A stretch of 10,036 nt of DNA from assembly GCA_947589375.1 (NCBI GenBank), contig CANQAO010000036.1, positions 1 to 10,036 on the forward strand. The letters are read 5' to 3'. Below, in pieces: positions 1 to 6,085 of this stretch. Below the pieces are notes generated by a model. That model made no database searches and was not told where the DNA came from. It saw nothing but the letters and a program-made list of their open reading frames with translations. The position numbers and the translations under genes are program-made. Every line of letters starts with the position of its first letter. The first letter of the stretch is position 1. The stretch is from an uncultured Bacilli bacterium (GTDB lineage Bacteria; Bacillota_I; Bacilli_A; RF39; UBA660).

Positions 1-231
1 CGTTTGACCTGTAAAACCACCACCATTTACTTTAACAGTGATATCAAATGTTTTTTCATTATTTGTAATAGTTAGAGGTTGCATTAAATCCATAACATTA
101 GTTTCATATGGCATAAATTCTCTAACATCTCTGCCATTAATTGTAATTTTGCCTGTTCCAGGAACTAATGTAACTCTGGCTACAGAAGCTTTTCTTCTAC
201 CTGTTCCAGTAAATTCTCTTTTTTCTGCCAT
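1..231 (-). CDS. rpsI: 30S ribosomal protein S9, partial (C-terminus beyond window edge)
   Basis: Ribosomal protein uS9 of the small subunit; its C-terminal tail contacts P-site tRNA in the ribosome. The 77 codons present start MAEKREFTGTGRRKASVARV and include the N-terminal hallmarks TGRRKASVARV and the later GGGFTGQ. The family is normally about 130 residues, so roughly the last 50 lie beyond base 1. An AGGAGGG ribosome binding site (237-243) overlaps the stop codon of rplM and sits six bases from the ATG, which fixes the start and indicates translation coupled to rplM. The rplM-rpsI pair is a conserved bacterial operon, here driven by the promoter upstream of rplM. Nothing in the visible part looks abnormal. 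Confidence 0.97.
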   Translation of the reverse strand, partial: MAEKREFTGTGRRKASVARVTLVPGTGKITINGRDVREFMPYETNVMDLMQPLTITNNEKTFDITVKVNGGGFTGQT

Positions 232-241
232 TTAAACCCTC

Positions 242-673
242 CTAATCCATGTTAAGTGCTTTTGGTTTTTGTGCACTATGTGGATGTTCTCCTTCTTCAT
301 ATACAAATAATTTTTTATACATTTGTCTACCTAATCTTCCTTTTGGAAGCATGCCTTTTACAGCTCTTTCAATCATTTCAACTGGATAATTTTCTTTCAT
401 TTCACGGGCAGTTCTTTCTCTTAAACCACCAGTATATCTACTATGATCATAATAAATTTTTTTATCTAATTTGTCACCAGTTAAATTTACTTTTGAAGCA
501 TTAATAACGATTACATAATCTCCTCCATCAATATGCGGAGTATATGTAGGTTTATGTTTACCTCTTAAAACAGAAGCAACTTTTGTAGCTAAGCGACCTA
601 AAGTAACATCTGTAGCATCAACTACATACCATTCGCGAGCTACGTCCTCTTTCCTTTGCATGTATGTTTTCAT
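242..673 (-). CDS. rplM: 50S ribosomal protein L13
   Basis: Ribosomal protein uL13, an early-assembly protein of the large subunit that binds 23S rRNA. The protein has 143 residues, the usual family length. Recognisable blocks are REWYVVDATDVTLGRLAT near the N-terminus, the middle segment GDYVIVINASKV, the YTGGLRERTAREM block, then MLPKGRLGRQMYKKLFVYEE and an HPHSAQKP tail, all characteristic of L13. The start is preceded by an AAAGGA ribosome binding site and a structured leader with its own promoter. rpsI follows directly, its ribosome binding site overlapping this stop codon. Assignment is secure. Confidence 0.98.
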   Translation of the reverse strand: MKTYMQRKEDVAREWYVVDATDVTLGRLATKVASVLRGKHKPTYTPHIDGGDYVIVINASKVNLTGDKLDKKIYYDHSRYTGGLRERTAREMKENYPVEMIERAVKGMLPKGRLGRQMYKKLFVYEEGEHPHSAQKPKALNMD

Positions 674-686
674 ATTTTTTTCCTTT

Positions 687-727
687 CTACATTAGTAAGT
701 TTTCCCAGGACTTACTGATGTGGGATA
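687..727 (-). ncRNA. Structured rplM leader, candidate L13 autoregulatory RNA with possible pseudoknot
   Basis: The mRNA leader between the rplM promoter and the ATG contains a 12-base stem: ACATCAGTAAGT (710-721) pairs with ACTTACTAATGT (689-700) with one mismatch. The loop holds TGGGA (703-707), which is complementary to TCCCA (721-725) just upstream of the stem, so an H-type pseudoknot is possible. The structure ends two or three bases before the AAAGGA ribosome binding site (682-687). Firmicute rplM mRNAs are known to carry an L13-type leader that regulates the operon. That this RNA belongs to that class is inferred from position and fold, not from a consensus match. Confidence 0.6.
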
Positions 728-747
728 AATAAAATGTACCGCTTATA

Positions 748-776
748 ATTGTACTAAAAAAAAAACTAAAAGTCAA
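748..776 (-). promoter_or_regulatory. Sigma-70/SigA-type promoter of rplM-rpsI
   Basis: On the minus strand a TTGACT -35 box (771-776) is followed after exactly 17 bases by a TACAAT -10 box (748-753). Transcription should begin near 741, giving a leader of about 68 nt before the rplM ATG. The spacer is mostly a T10 tract that also serves as the U-tract of the truA terminator. Confidence 0.85.
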
Positions 777-807
777 TGAAAAACCATAGTTTTTTTGGGC
801 TTTTAGT
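756..807 (-). terminator. Likely intrinsic terminator of the truA operon
   Basis: Reading the minus strand after truA, ACTAAAAG (800-807) pairs with CTTTTAGT (765-772). An inner AAAAAC/GTTTTT hairpin closes a four-base TATG loop, and an uninterrupted T10 run (756-765) follows. The stem is AT-rich and has internal unpaired bases, so termination may be incomplete. Placement 20 bases after the truA stop supports the role. Confidence 0.6.
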
Positions 808-827
808 ACATTATATACATTTTTTGG

Positions 828-1571
828 CTAATAAAGAACATCTTTTAAGTATAATCCTTCAGGAGCCGCTGTTTTTCCAGCTTTTCTGCGGTCTTCTTCT
901 TTAATAATGGTAATAATATCTTCACTTTTTCGTTTACCTTCGCCAATTTCGATAAGCGTCCCAATCATATTGCGCACTTGATATCTTAAAAAGCCAGTAC
1001 CTAAGAAAGAAACCGTAATTTTATTAACGTTTTTAATATCCCTAAATAGATTAGTTTGGACAATCGTTCTCACATAATCATCTCTTTCATCATCGGCTTT
1101 GGTAAATGATTTAAAGTTATGTGTTCCTTCTAAATATTTTAAAGCTCTTTCCATTTCGACAACATCTAATTTTTTATTATATTGATAGACATAATCCTTT
1201 TCAATCGGATTATATTCGCCCATATTAATAATATAGTGATATTCTTTCGCTTTAACATTATATCGCGCATGGAAATCATCATCGACAATTTCCATATTTT
1301 TGATATAAATATCTTTTGGTAAAAGACTATTTAACCCATCTTTTAATTTTTCAGGGGTAATGTGTTTCATTTCTAAATCAAAATGAGCTTTTTGATTATA
1401 AGCATGTACACCAGCATCAGTACGACCCGAAGCATGAATACTTACCTTTTTCCCACCATTAATCGTTTTTAAAGCTTTTTCAATTTCCCCTTGAACCGTA
1501 ACGCATTTAGGTTGCTTTTGATAGCCTTTATATTTAGAGCCATCATAGGCAAAAGTCATAAAATATCTCAT
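828..1571 (-). CDS. truA: tRNA pseudouridine(38-40) synthase TruA
   Basis: Converts uridines 38-40 in the tRNA anticodon stem-loop to pseudouridine. The 247-residue product has the family's usual length. The catalytic aspartate lies in the motif SGRTDAGVHA (Asp52 from the chosen start), and the N-terminus MRYFMTFAYDGSKYKGYQ is the standard TruA opening. A longer reading from 1604 would add 11 residues (MYNYNFGRSVI), but GGAAGGAG at 1579-1586 sits seven bases before the ATG at 1571, and that ATG overlaps the ecfT stop as ATGA, so the shorter start is preferred. This is the last gene of the SDR-dipeptidase-ECF run and is followed by a hairpin terminator. The ecfT-truA-rplM-rpsI order is conserved in Bacilli. 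Confidence 0.97.
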   Translation of the reverse strand: MRYFMTFAYDGSKYKGYQKQPKCVTVQGEIEKALKTINGGKKVSIHASGRTDAGVHAYNQKAHFDLEMKHITPEKLKDGLNSLLPKDIYIKNMEIVDDDFHARYNVKAKEYHYIINMGEYNPIEKDYVYQYNKKLDVVEMERALKYLEGTHNFKSFTKADDERDDYVRTIVQTNLFRDIKNVNKITVSFLGTGFLRYQVRNMIGTLIEIGEGKRKSEDIITIIKEEDRRKAGKTAAPEGLYLKDVLY

Positions 1572-2290
1572 AATAACGCTCCTTCCAAAATTATAATTAT
1601 ACAAATAACACTATAAGCTATAGTTATATAAGTATCTAATTTGTCCCAATTATTTAAATGCCTATAAGTGCGTGAATGATTAATATCAAAACCATTAGCG
1701 GTCATCTTTTTCATAATGGCTATATGTTTATTTTTGTTATAGCTGATAATGGCTTTGGTATTATATTTTATATTTAAATGATTAAACTTAAATTTAAAGA
1801 TTTTTTCTAAACTACAAAGTAAATCTAAAATTTTATTTAAACCCATAACTATTTTAAAAGTTATTTTTGAGGTTTTTATTTTGTATTTTTCTAAAGGTTT
1901 TAATAATTCATTTAAACCATATATCATTTCCGTTAAAGAAGTCATCATAAATAGTTCAAACATAATTAAAATAAGAATCATTTTTATAAAAAATAGTAAT
2001 CCAAAGACCAATGAAAAAGTTAATACCAACGAAATAAACACTAGAGCTAATATTAAATAAATAAACTTTTTTGTAATTAGATAATACATTTTTATTGGTA
2101 CCTGACTTATTAAAATCATTAAACCCACTAACATAGTTAAAATAATTAACGCCATAAAATCATTACTAAGTATAACCATTAAAATAAATAAAAGCATACA
2201 AATTGTCTTAGTTAAAGGACTTAATTTATATAAAAGTGAAGTAAAATAATATTTACTGATATTAAATTTATCTAGCACTTTGATACACAT
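1568..2290 (-). CDS. ecfT: Energy-coupling factor transporter transmembrane subunit EcfT (divergent)
   Basis: Membrane scaffold of a group II ECF vitamin/metal importer, linking the two ATPases to exchangeable substrate-binding S-components. The 240 residues include hydrophobic segments at about 28-42, 45-62, 74-118 and a C-terminal one at 221-238. The cytoplasmic block SLTEMIYGLNELLKPLEKY (118-136) is typical of EcfT, as is the RT...W...D pattern at 207-219. Family members usually run about 265 residues and carry two Ala-Arg-Gly-like coupling motifs. Here the second reads MTANGFD (Asn199 replaces Arg), the first is not recognisable, and the segment between them is short. The ATG at 2290 has GAAGG directly against it, so GTG at 2276-2278 is a possible alternative start. 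It overlaps ecfA2 by 23 bases and truA by 3. Identity rests on both context and residues. Confidence 0.88.
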   Translation of the reverse strand: MCIKVLDKFNISKYYFTSLLYKLSPLTKTICMLLFILMVILSNDFMALIILTMLVGLMILISQVPIKMYYLITKKFIYLILALVFISLVLTFSLVFGLLFFIKMILILIMFELFMMTSLTEMIYGLNELLKPLEKYKIKTSKITFKIVMGLNKILDLLCSLEKIFKFKFNHLNIKYNTKAIISYNKNKHIAIMKKMTANGFDINHSRTYRHLNNWDKLDTYITIAYSVICIIIILEGALL

Positions 2291-3104
2291 CCTTCATTAA
2301 ATCATATATGTCATCTCTATATTCTATTTTAACATTTTTTTCTTGGCGTGCCAACTTAATAAAGGAAGTTATGAGTGGGAGATCTAAAGCCGTTTTTTCT
2401 AATTCATCACCACTAAAAACATCGTATTTACGGCCTTCTTCTTTAACTGTGCCTTCTTCAATAACATAAATATAATCGGCTAATTTATTAATGAAATTAG
2501 TATCTTTACTTAATAAAATAATGGTTTTATGATAACGCGTTTTCATCATTCTTAAAAGCTTAATCAATTCATTTTGACTATAGCTATCTAAATCTAAACT
2601 AGGCTCATCGATAATAATTATTTTTGGATTATATGAAAGCATTTTCGCCAGCATCAATTTTTTCTTTTCACCTTGACTAAGCGTATTAACATGGCGATGT
2701 AACAAATTTTCACTTAAGCCCACGATTTTTAATGAATCTTTAATTCTTTTTTCGTGATTTAAAGTTACATATTCATAAGTATTTAACATAAAATCAATTT
2801 CCTTATAAACAGTATCATAGAGAAAATTCTCATTATAATATTCACTGATAAAACCGATTTGTTTCATTAAATTTTGAATCATTTCTTTATCGTTTTTTTT
2901 GGCTATGGTTATCGTTTTCATCTGCACACTGCCATTAACCGGAAATTTTTCTAAAGCTAAAATTTGGGCGAGGGTGGTTTTTCCGGCTGCTTTCGCTCCA
3001 ATAATACCAGTGATGGTATTATCTTTAATAAGCATATTAAGATTATTTAAAGCTTTAGTTTTATCATCATAAGTATAGTCTACATGGTTAACTTTTATTT
3101 CCAT
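2268..3104 (-). CDS. ecfA2: Energy-coupling factor transporter ATP-binding protein EcfA2 (divergent)
   Basis: One of the two ABC ATPases powering the ECF importer at the inner face of the membrane. The 278 residues carry Walker A GAKAAGKTT (36-44), signature LSQGE (142-146), Walker B IIIIDEP with catalytic Glu167, and the SLDLD D-loop. Two usual residues are changed: the Q-loop position, read by alignment of IGFISEYYNENF with the common VGLVFQYPEYQL, is Glu88, and the H-switch His is Lys200 in LLSKDTNF. The C-terminal extension after residue 225 is typical of EcfA proteins. A weak GGTGA ribosome binding site lies inside the end of ecfA1, which overlaps by 10 bases. Being second in the ecfA1-ecfA2-ecfT order supports the A2 name. 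Confidence 0.88.
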   Translation of the reverse strand: MEIKVNHVDYTYDDKTKALNNLNMLIKDNTITGIIGAKAAGKTTLAQILALEKFPVNGSVQMKTITIAKKNDKEMIQNLMKQIGFISEYYNENFLYDTVYKEIDFMLNTYEYVTLNHEKRIKDSLKIVGLSENLLHRHVNTLSQGEKKKLMLAKMLSYNPKIIIIDEPSLDLDSYSQNELIKLLRMMKTRYHKTIILLSKDTNFINKLADYIYVIEEGTVKEEGRKYDVFSGDELEKTALDLPLITSFIKLARQEKNVKIEYRDDIYDLMKDVYQSAR

Positions 3105-3904
3105 AAATCATTCACCATCTTTTCCATACTAAAATAATCATGATCAATCATATCATAAAATTGTAACTTTTTCGATAAATCAACGATAAATGGAAGTTCT
3201 AAATGAGCCTTATTAAATAAATCTTCGTTTTGATAAATCTCTTCTTTAGAACCATAATCCAAAACATTTTTATTATCTAAAATAATAATATCATCACTAT
3301 ATAAACTATCCTCAGTATTGTGGGTAAAATAAAGAACTGTAAGTTCTTTATTTTTTATTTTTTCTTTTAAAATATTGATAACTTTTTCTTTAGTTTTTTT
3401 ATCTAATGATTTGAGCCCTTCATCGATAATTAAAATTTGCGGATTTTTGATTAAGGCCATTAATAAATTAACTAATTCTTTATCACTGGCCGTTAACATA
3501 TTAGGGTTTTGATGTAATAAATGTTTTATGTTAAAGCATTCACATAAAGCCTCAATTTTTTCATCGATTTGTTTAGGTGAATAACTTTTATTTTCAAGCG
3601 GAAAAGCGAGCTCTTCTAAAACTGTTTTAAAAATAAAAATATCATTTTGATTTTCAAAAACAGTACCAATGGTAGAATAAAGCTGTTTTAAATTATCTTT
3701 AGTCACCGCAATACCATTTAAAACAACAATTCTATCGCCTATTAACTCCCCCATCAATAATTTAACTAAGGTTGTTTTACCGCTACCACTAGTTCCTAAA
3801 ATAGTCGTAAATTTATTTTTGGCTACTGTTAAATTTAAATGATCAAAAATCAGTTCTTGGTCATATTTAAATGATAAATTTTTAATTTCTAAGACATTTT
3901 TCAT
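3095..3904 (-). CDS. ecfA1: Energy-coupling factor transporter ATP-binding protein EcfA1 (divergent)
   Basis: ABC ATPase partner of EcfA2 in the ECF importer. The 269-residue protein has a canonical Walker A, GTSGSGKTT (37-45), Walker B ILIIDEG with catalytic Glu162, a D-loop SLD and an intact H-switch, His195 in YFTHN. The ABC signature, normally LSGGQ, reads LTASD (137-141), and the Q-loop position is Glu84 in TVFENQND where VFQNPDNQ is common. Pairing with EcfA2 would therefore give one site built from EcfA1 Walker/H-switch plus the EcfA2 LSQGE signature, and one degraded site. The start follows a GAGGTGG ribosome binding site. In Bacilli the gene upstream is usually rplQ; here it is a dipeptidase 22 bases away. 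Confidence 0.9.
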   Translation of the reverse strand: MKNVLEIKNLSFKYDQELIFDHLNLTVAKNKFTTILGTSGSGKTTLVKLLMGELIGDRIVVLNGIAVTKDNLKQLYSTIGTVFENQNDIFIFKTVLEELAFPLENKSYSPKQIDEKIEALCECFNIKHLLHQNPNMLTASDKELVNLLMALIKNPQILIIDEGLKSLDKKTKEKVINILKEKIKNKELTVLYFTHNTEDSLYSDDIIILDNKNVLDYGSKEEIYQNEDLFNKAHLELPFIVDLSKKLQFYDMIDHDYFSMEKMVNDLWK

Positions 3905-3926
3905 AAACCCACCTCATATCAATATT

Positions 3927-4862
3927 TTAATGGGCCCCTTTATTTCCCCTTTTACTCTTAATACGTTTATATAGATTTAAAGCATTTTCATACATTATTT
4001 TTTTAATGTCTTTTTCTTTAAAATAAGGTTTTAAATCTTGATAAATTTGCTTACTTATTTTTTCATAATCATAAGGTGATTTTTGACTAGTAAATGGTTT
4101 ATCAAATTCTAATAAATATTCCATGTTATCACTTGCCAGCATCACTCTATCAATACCCATAATTTTAACTGCGTTTTTTATATGATTAATGTAAGCTTTT
4201 CTTATTTTTTGGTTATCATTGTTATCAGTTAAAAATAAAGGATAAGCAACTAGGCCAAGAAAGCCACCAACTTCTTTTAAAGCATAAAGCTCTTCATCGG
4301 TTAAATTACGAGGATGATTCCATAAAGCTCTAATATTAGAGTGTGAGGCATAACAAATCACATCTTTGCTTTTTTTTATTTCTTTGATAATTCCCTTAAA
4401 AGTTTTTTGATTTGCATGTGAAAGATCAATGGCTAAACCTAAATCAAGCGCTTTTCTAATAAACTTTTTGCCTTTATGCGTTAGACCATGTTTAGTATAA
4501 TTGCCAGAACCATATTTGTTTTTGGTGTTCCAAGTTAGTAAAATGGCATCTAAACCATGATGATAAAGTTTTTCTAGTTCATCTAAATCTTTAACATAGT
4601 CACAGCCTTCAATACTATATATAACATTATGATTAAGTCTATTTTCTAATTCTTGTTTCGCTTGTTTAAACATTTCTAAAACATCGATATTCTTTGGATA
4701 ATCTAATTCCAAAGCCATTTCTTTTTTAGACATAAAATAAAGATTAGCGGTGACACCTTTAATATTATCTTTATTAAAAGGTTTTAATAAAGAATCGATA
4801 TCTTTATTATTTTTTTTCGCCATATAAATAAAGGTTAGTAAATCATAATGCATATCAAACAT
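3927..4862 (-). CDS. Membrane dipeptidase (renal dipeptidase type), peptidase family M19
   Basis: Zinc-dependent dipeptidase that hydrolyses dipeptides, in this family often including D-amino-acid ones. The 311 residues contain the family's metal ligands in order: the H-x-D pair His5/Asp7 in FDMHYD, bridging Glu85 in YSIEG, His149 in DLSHAN and His174 in ASHSN. The substrate-binding RNLTDEE segment begins at Arg185, and the catalytic-region Asp245 lies in ASDNMEY, where the common form is GSDFDG. No signal peptide or membrane segment is visible, so the protein is probably cytoplasmic. AAGGAG overlaps the stop of the upstream dehydrogenase, 11 bases before this gene, so the two are cotranscribed. 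Substrate specificity cannot be read from the sequence. Confidence 0.92.
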   Translation of the reverse strand: MFDMHYDLLTFIYMAKKNNKDIDSLLKPFNKDNIKGVTANLYFMSKKEMALELDYPKNIDVLEMFKQAKQELENRLNHNVIYSIEGCDYVKDLDELEKLYHHGLDAILLTWNTKNKYGSGNYTKHGLTHKGKKFIRKALDLGLAIDLSHANQKTFKGIIKEIKKSKDVICYASHSNIRALWNHPRNLTDEELYALKEVGGFLGLVAYPLFLTDNNDNQKIRKAYINHIKNAVKIMGIDRVMLASDNMEYLLEFDKPFTSQKSPYDYEKISKQIYQDLKPYFKEKDIKKIMYENALNLYKRIKSKRGNKGAH

Positions 4863-4873
4863 ATTTATTCTCC

Positions 4874-5626
4874 TTAATTAACTTTTTTTGTTTGAATGTG
4901 ATAGACAATTTTTAATAGCAATTTGCGGGGCACAAACCTCGTGAAGAAGAGTGCGAATTTCATCGTTAATCCTGGAATAATAATTAATTTGTTTTTAAAC
5001 ATCTTTTTAACAGCATATTTGGCTACTATCATACTATCAAGTGGTTTGGCTTTAAAAGATACGCCAGCCGTTTTATTAAATTCCGTTTCGACAGGCCCTG
5101 GACAAAGAACACTAATAGAAACATTACTATTTTCTTGTTTTAATTCTTGATAAATTCCCATACTTAAATTTAATACGTAACTTTTAGAAGCATAGTAAGC
5201 ACTCATAAGAGGACCTGGCATAAAACCGGCCGCTGAAGCCACATTTAAAATATAACCTTGATCACGTTTTTTAAAGTCTTTTAAAAATAGTTTCGTTAAT
5301 GTATGCATTCCTTTAATATTTAAATCAATCATATCTAATTCTTTATCAATACTGATATCGTTAAATTCACCGAATAAACCAAAGCCAGCATTGTTAATTA
5401 AAATATCGATTTTTTCTTTTTTGACTTCATTATATAATTGCATACAGTTATAGGTACTAGAAATGTCCATCACGATTACTTTGGCCTTATCGCCTAATTC
5501 TTTGGCGAGTTTGTCTAATTTAGTTTTTCTTCTAGCTACTAAAATAACTTCATAGCCTTCACTTACTAATACTCTAGCAATATCGGCTCCAATTCCGGAA
5601 CTAGCTCCCGTGATAAGTGCTTTCAT
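4874..5626 (-). CDS. SDR-family NAD(P)-dependent oxidoreductase
   Basis: Classical short-chain dehydrogenase/reductase of 250 residues. The Rossmann cofactor motif TGASSGIG is at 6-13, the structural motif NNAG at 78-81, and the catalytic set is Asn103, Ser131, Tyr144 and Lys148 (YYASK). Arg32-Arg33 after the second strand suggests preference for NADP(H). The tail from about 220 is hydrophobic and basic (MKFALFFTRFVPRKLLLK), as in the YqjQ/DltE-like branch of SDRs, and may touch the membrane. The substrate is unknown. It is the first gene after a strong promoter, with an AAGGTGG ribosome binding site and a short leader, and heads the run to the dipeptidase, ecf genes and truA. Confidence 0.92.
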   Translation of the reverse strand: MKALITGASSGIGADIARVLVSEGYEVILVARRKTKLDKLAKELGDKAKVIVMDISSTYNCMQLYNEVKKEKIDILINNAGFGLFGEFNDISIDKELDMIDLNIKGMHTLTKLFLKDFKKRDQGYILNVASAAGFMPGPLMSAYYASKSYVLNLSMGIYQELKQENSNVSISVLCPGPVETEFNKTAGVSFKAKPLDSMIVAKYAVKKMFKNKLIIIPGLTMKFALFFTRFVPRKLLLKIVYHIQTKKVN

Positions 5627-5648
5627 AGTTTCACCACCTTATTTGATT

Positions 5649-5677
5649 ATTATAACGGATAGTATTTCGTTTGTAAA
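5649..5677 (-). promoter_or_regulatory. SigA-type promoter of the SDR-dipeptidase-ecf-truA operon
   Basis: Minus-strand TTTACA (5672-5677) and a perfect TATAAT (5649-5654) are separated by 17 bases. The predicted start near 5642 leaves a leader of only about 15 nt before the SDR ATG, just long enough for its AAGGTGG ribosome binding site. No other strong promoter was seen until the rplM promoter, so six genes probably share this transcript. Confidence 0.8.
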
Positions 5678-5683
5678 TAATTT

Positions 5684-5965
5684 TTAAAGAGTTTTTTTGA
5701 GATTTTCAACTTCGGCGGTTAAAGCCTTGATCATTTTCTGCATCATGCGAATAGTATCTTCATCGGACATCGTCTGTTCCATCATTTGTCTTTCCGTTTG
5801 AACCTGTTTAAAATAAGCATTAGTACATAATACTTGCGCCACTAACATTAGCCAGTTACCTAAAGCATTTTGTTCATTAGCGGTATTGTCATCGATAAGT
5901 AAATACCCCAGGGCAACCGCACTTAAGGTAAAAATTTTTGGAGGCACATTCGGTATTAAACTCAT
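5684..5965 (-). CDS. Small hypothetical protein, hydrophobic N-terminal half and coiled-coil tail
   Basis: A 93-residue protein of unrecognised function. AAAGGAGG lies eight bases before the ATG at 5965; the longer reading from 6001 (MKHIKLYKGGQK...) would begin inside the upstream terminator hairpin and is not preferred. Residues about 10-25 (IFTLSAVALGYLLI) and 38-52 (NWLMLVAQVLCTNAY) are hydrophobic and could form two membrane helices joined by an acidic, Asn-rich turn. Residues 55-93 are charged and heptad-like (QTERQMMEQTM...LTAEVENLKKTL), suggesting a coiled coil and oligomerisation. It precedes the SDR promoter, so it is probably expressed separately. A good ribosome binding site and ordinary composition argue it is a real gene. 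Confidence 0.75.
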   Translation of the reverse strand: MSLIPNVPPKIFTLSAVALGYLLIDDNTANEQNALGNWLMLVAQVLCTNAYFKQVQTERQMMEQTMSDEDTIRMMQKMIKALTAEVENLKKTL

Positions 5966-5994
5966 CTTTTGGCCTCCTTTATATAATTTTATGT

Positions 5995-6031
5995 GTTTCA
6001 AAAGAAAAAAGGATTTAATCCTTTTTGAAAC
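5995..6031 (-). terminator. Intrinsic terminator downstream of the DUF4143 ATPase gene
   Basis: AAAAAGGAT (6006-6014) and ATCCTTTTT (6018-6026) form a nine-base perfect stem around a three-base loop, with outer GTTTC/GAAAC arms (5995-5999 and 6027-6031). On the minus strand the stem runs into TTTTTTCTTTT. It lies 55 bases after the ATPase stop and before the small membrane gene. Confidence 0.75.
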
Positions 6032-6047
6032 TATTAATTAGGGGATT

Positions 6048-6085
6048 TATGCAAATGTGGAGTACAATTCCAAATTTTCATAAAA
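6048..6085. repeat. Palindromic repeat copy A, abutting the DUF4143 gene stop codon
   Basis: A 38-base sequence beginning TATGCAAATGTGGAG and ending ATTCCAAATTTTCATAAAA. It matches the copy at 7394-7431 at 33 of 38 positions by hand count, in the same orientation and without gaps. Its own inverted arms (6048-6064 and 6066-6082) pair at 13 of 17 positions, so this copy is more degraded. It ends immediately beside the TAG stop of the ATPase gene and lacks a following T-tract on the minus strand. Confidence 0.8.

Noticed and set aside
38..235. Plus-strand open frame over rpsI
   Set aside because: It lies antisense to clear S9 coding sequence and has no ribosome binding site or family resemblance.
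256..504. Plus-strand open frame over rplM
   Set aside because: Antisense shadow of L13; its hydrophobic composition follows from the complement of a charged protein.
811..818. TATAAT-like sequence on the minus strand just after truA
   Set aside because: No matching -35 box, and it lies ahead of the terminator, so it would only give a short transcript.
1568..1570. Genetic code 4 (TGA as Trp) for the host
   Set aside because: ecfT ends in TGA exactly at the truA start, and all intact genes use TGG for Trp without internal TGA.
1572..1604. Longer truA start adding 11 residues
   Set aside because: The ribosome binding site at 1579-1586, the ATGA overlap and the family N-terminus all favour the ATG at 1571.
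4923..5150. Plus-strand open frame over the SDR gene
   Set aside because: Antisense to conserved SDR motifs, with no independent support.
5966..6001. Longer start for the small membrane protein
   Set aside because: It would begin within the terminator hairpin and skip the strong AAAGGAGG site.
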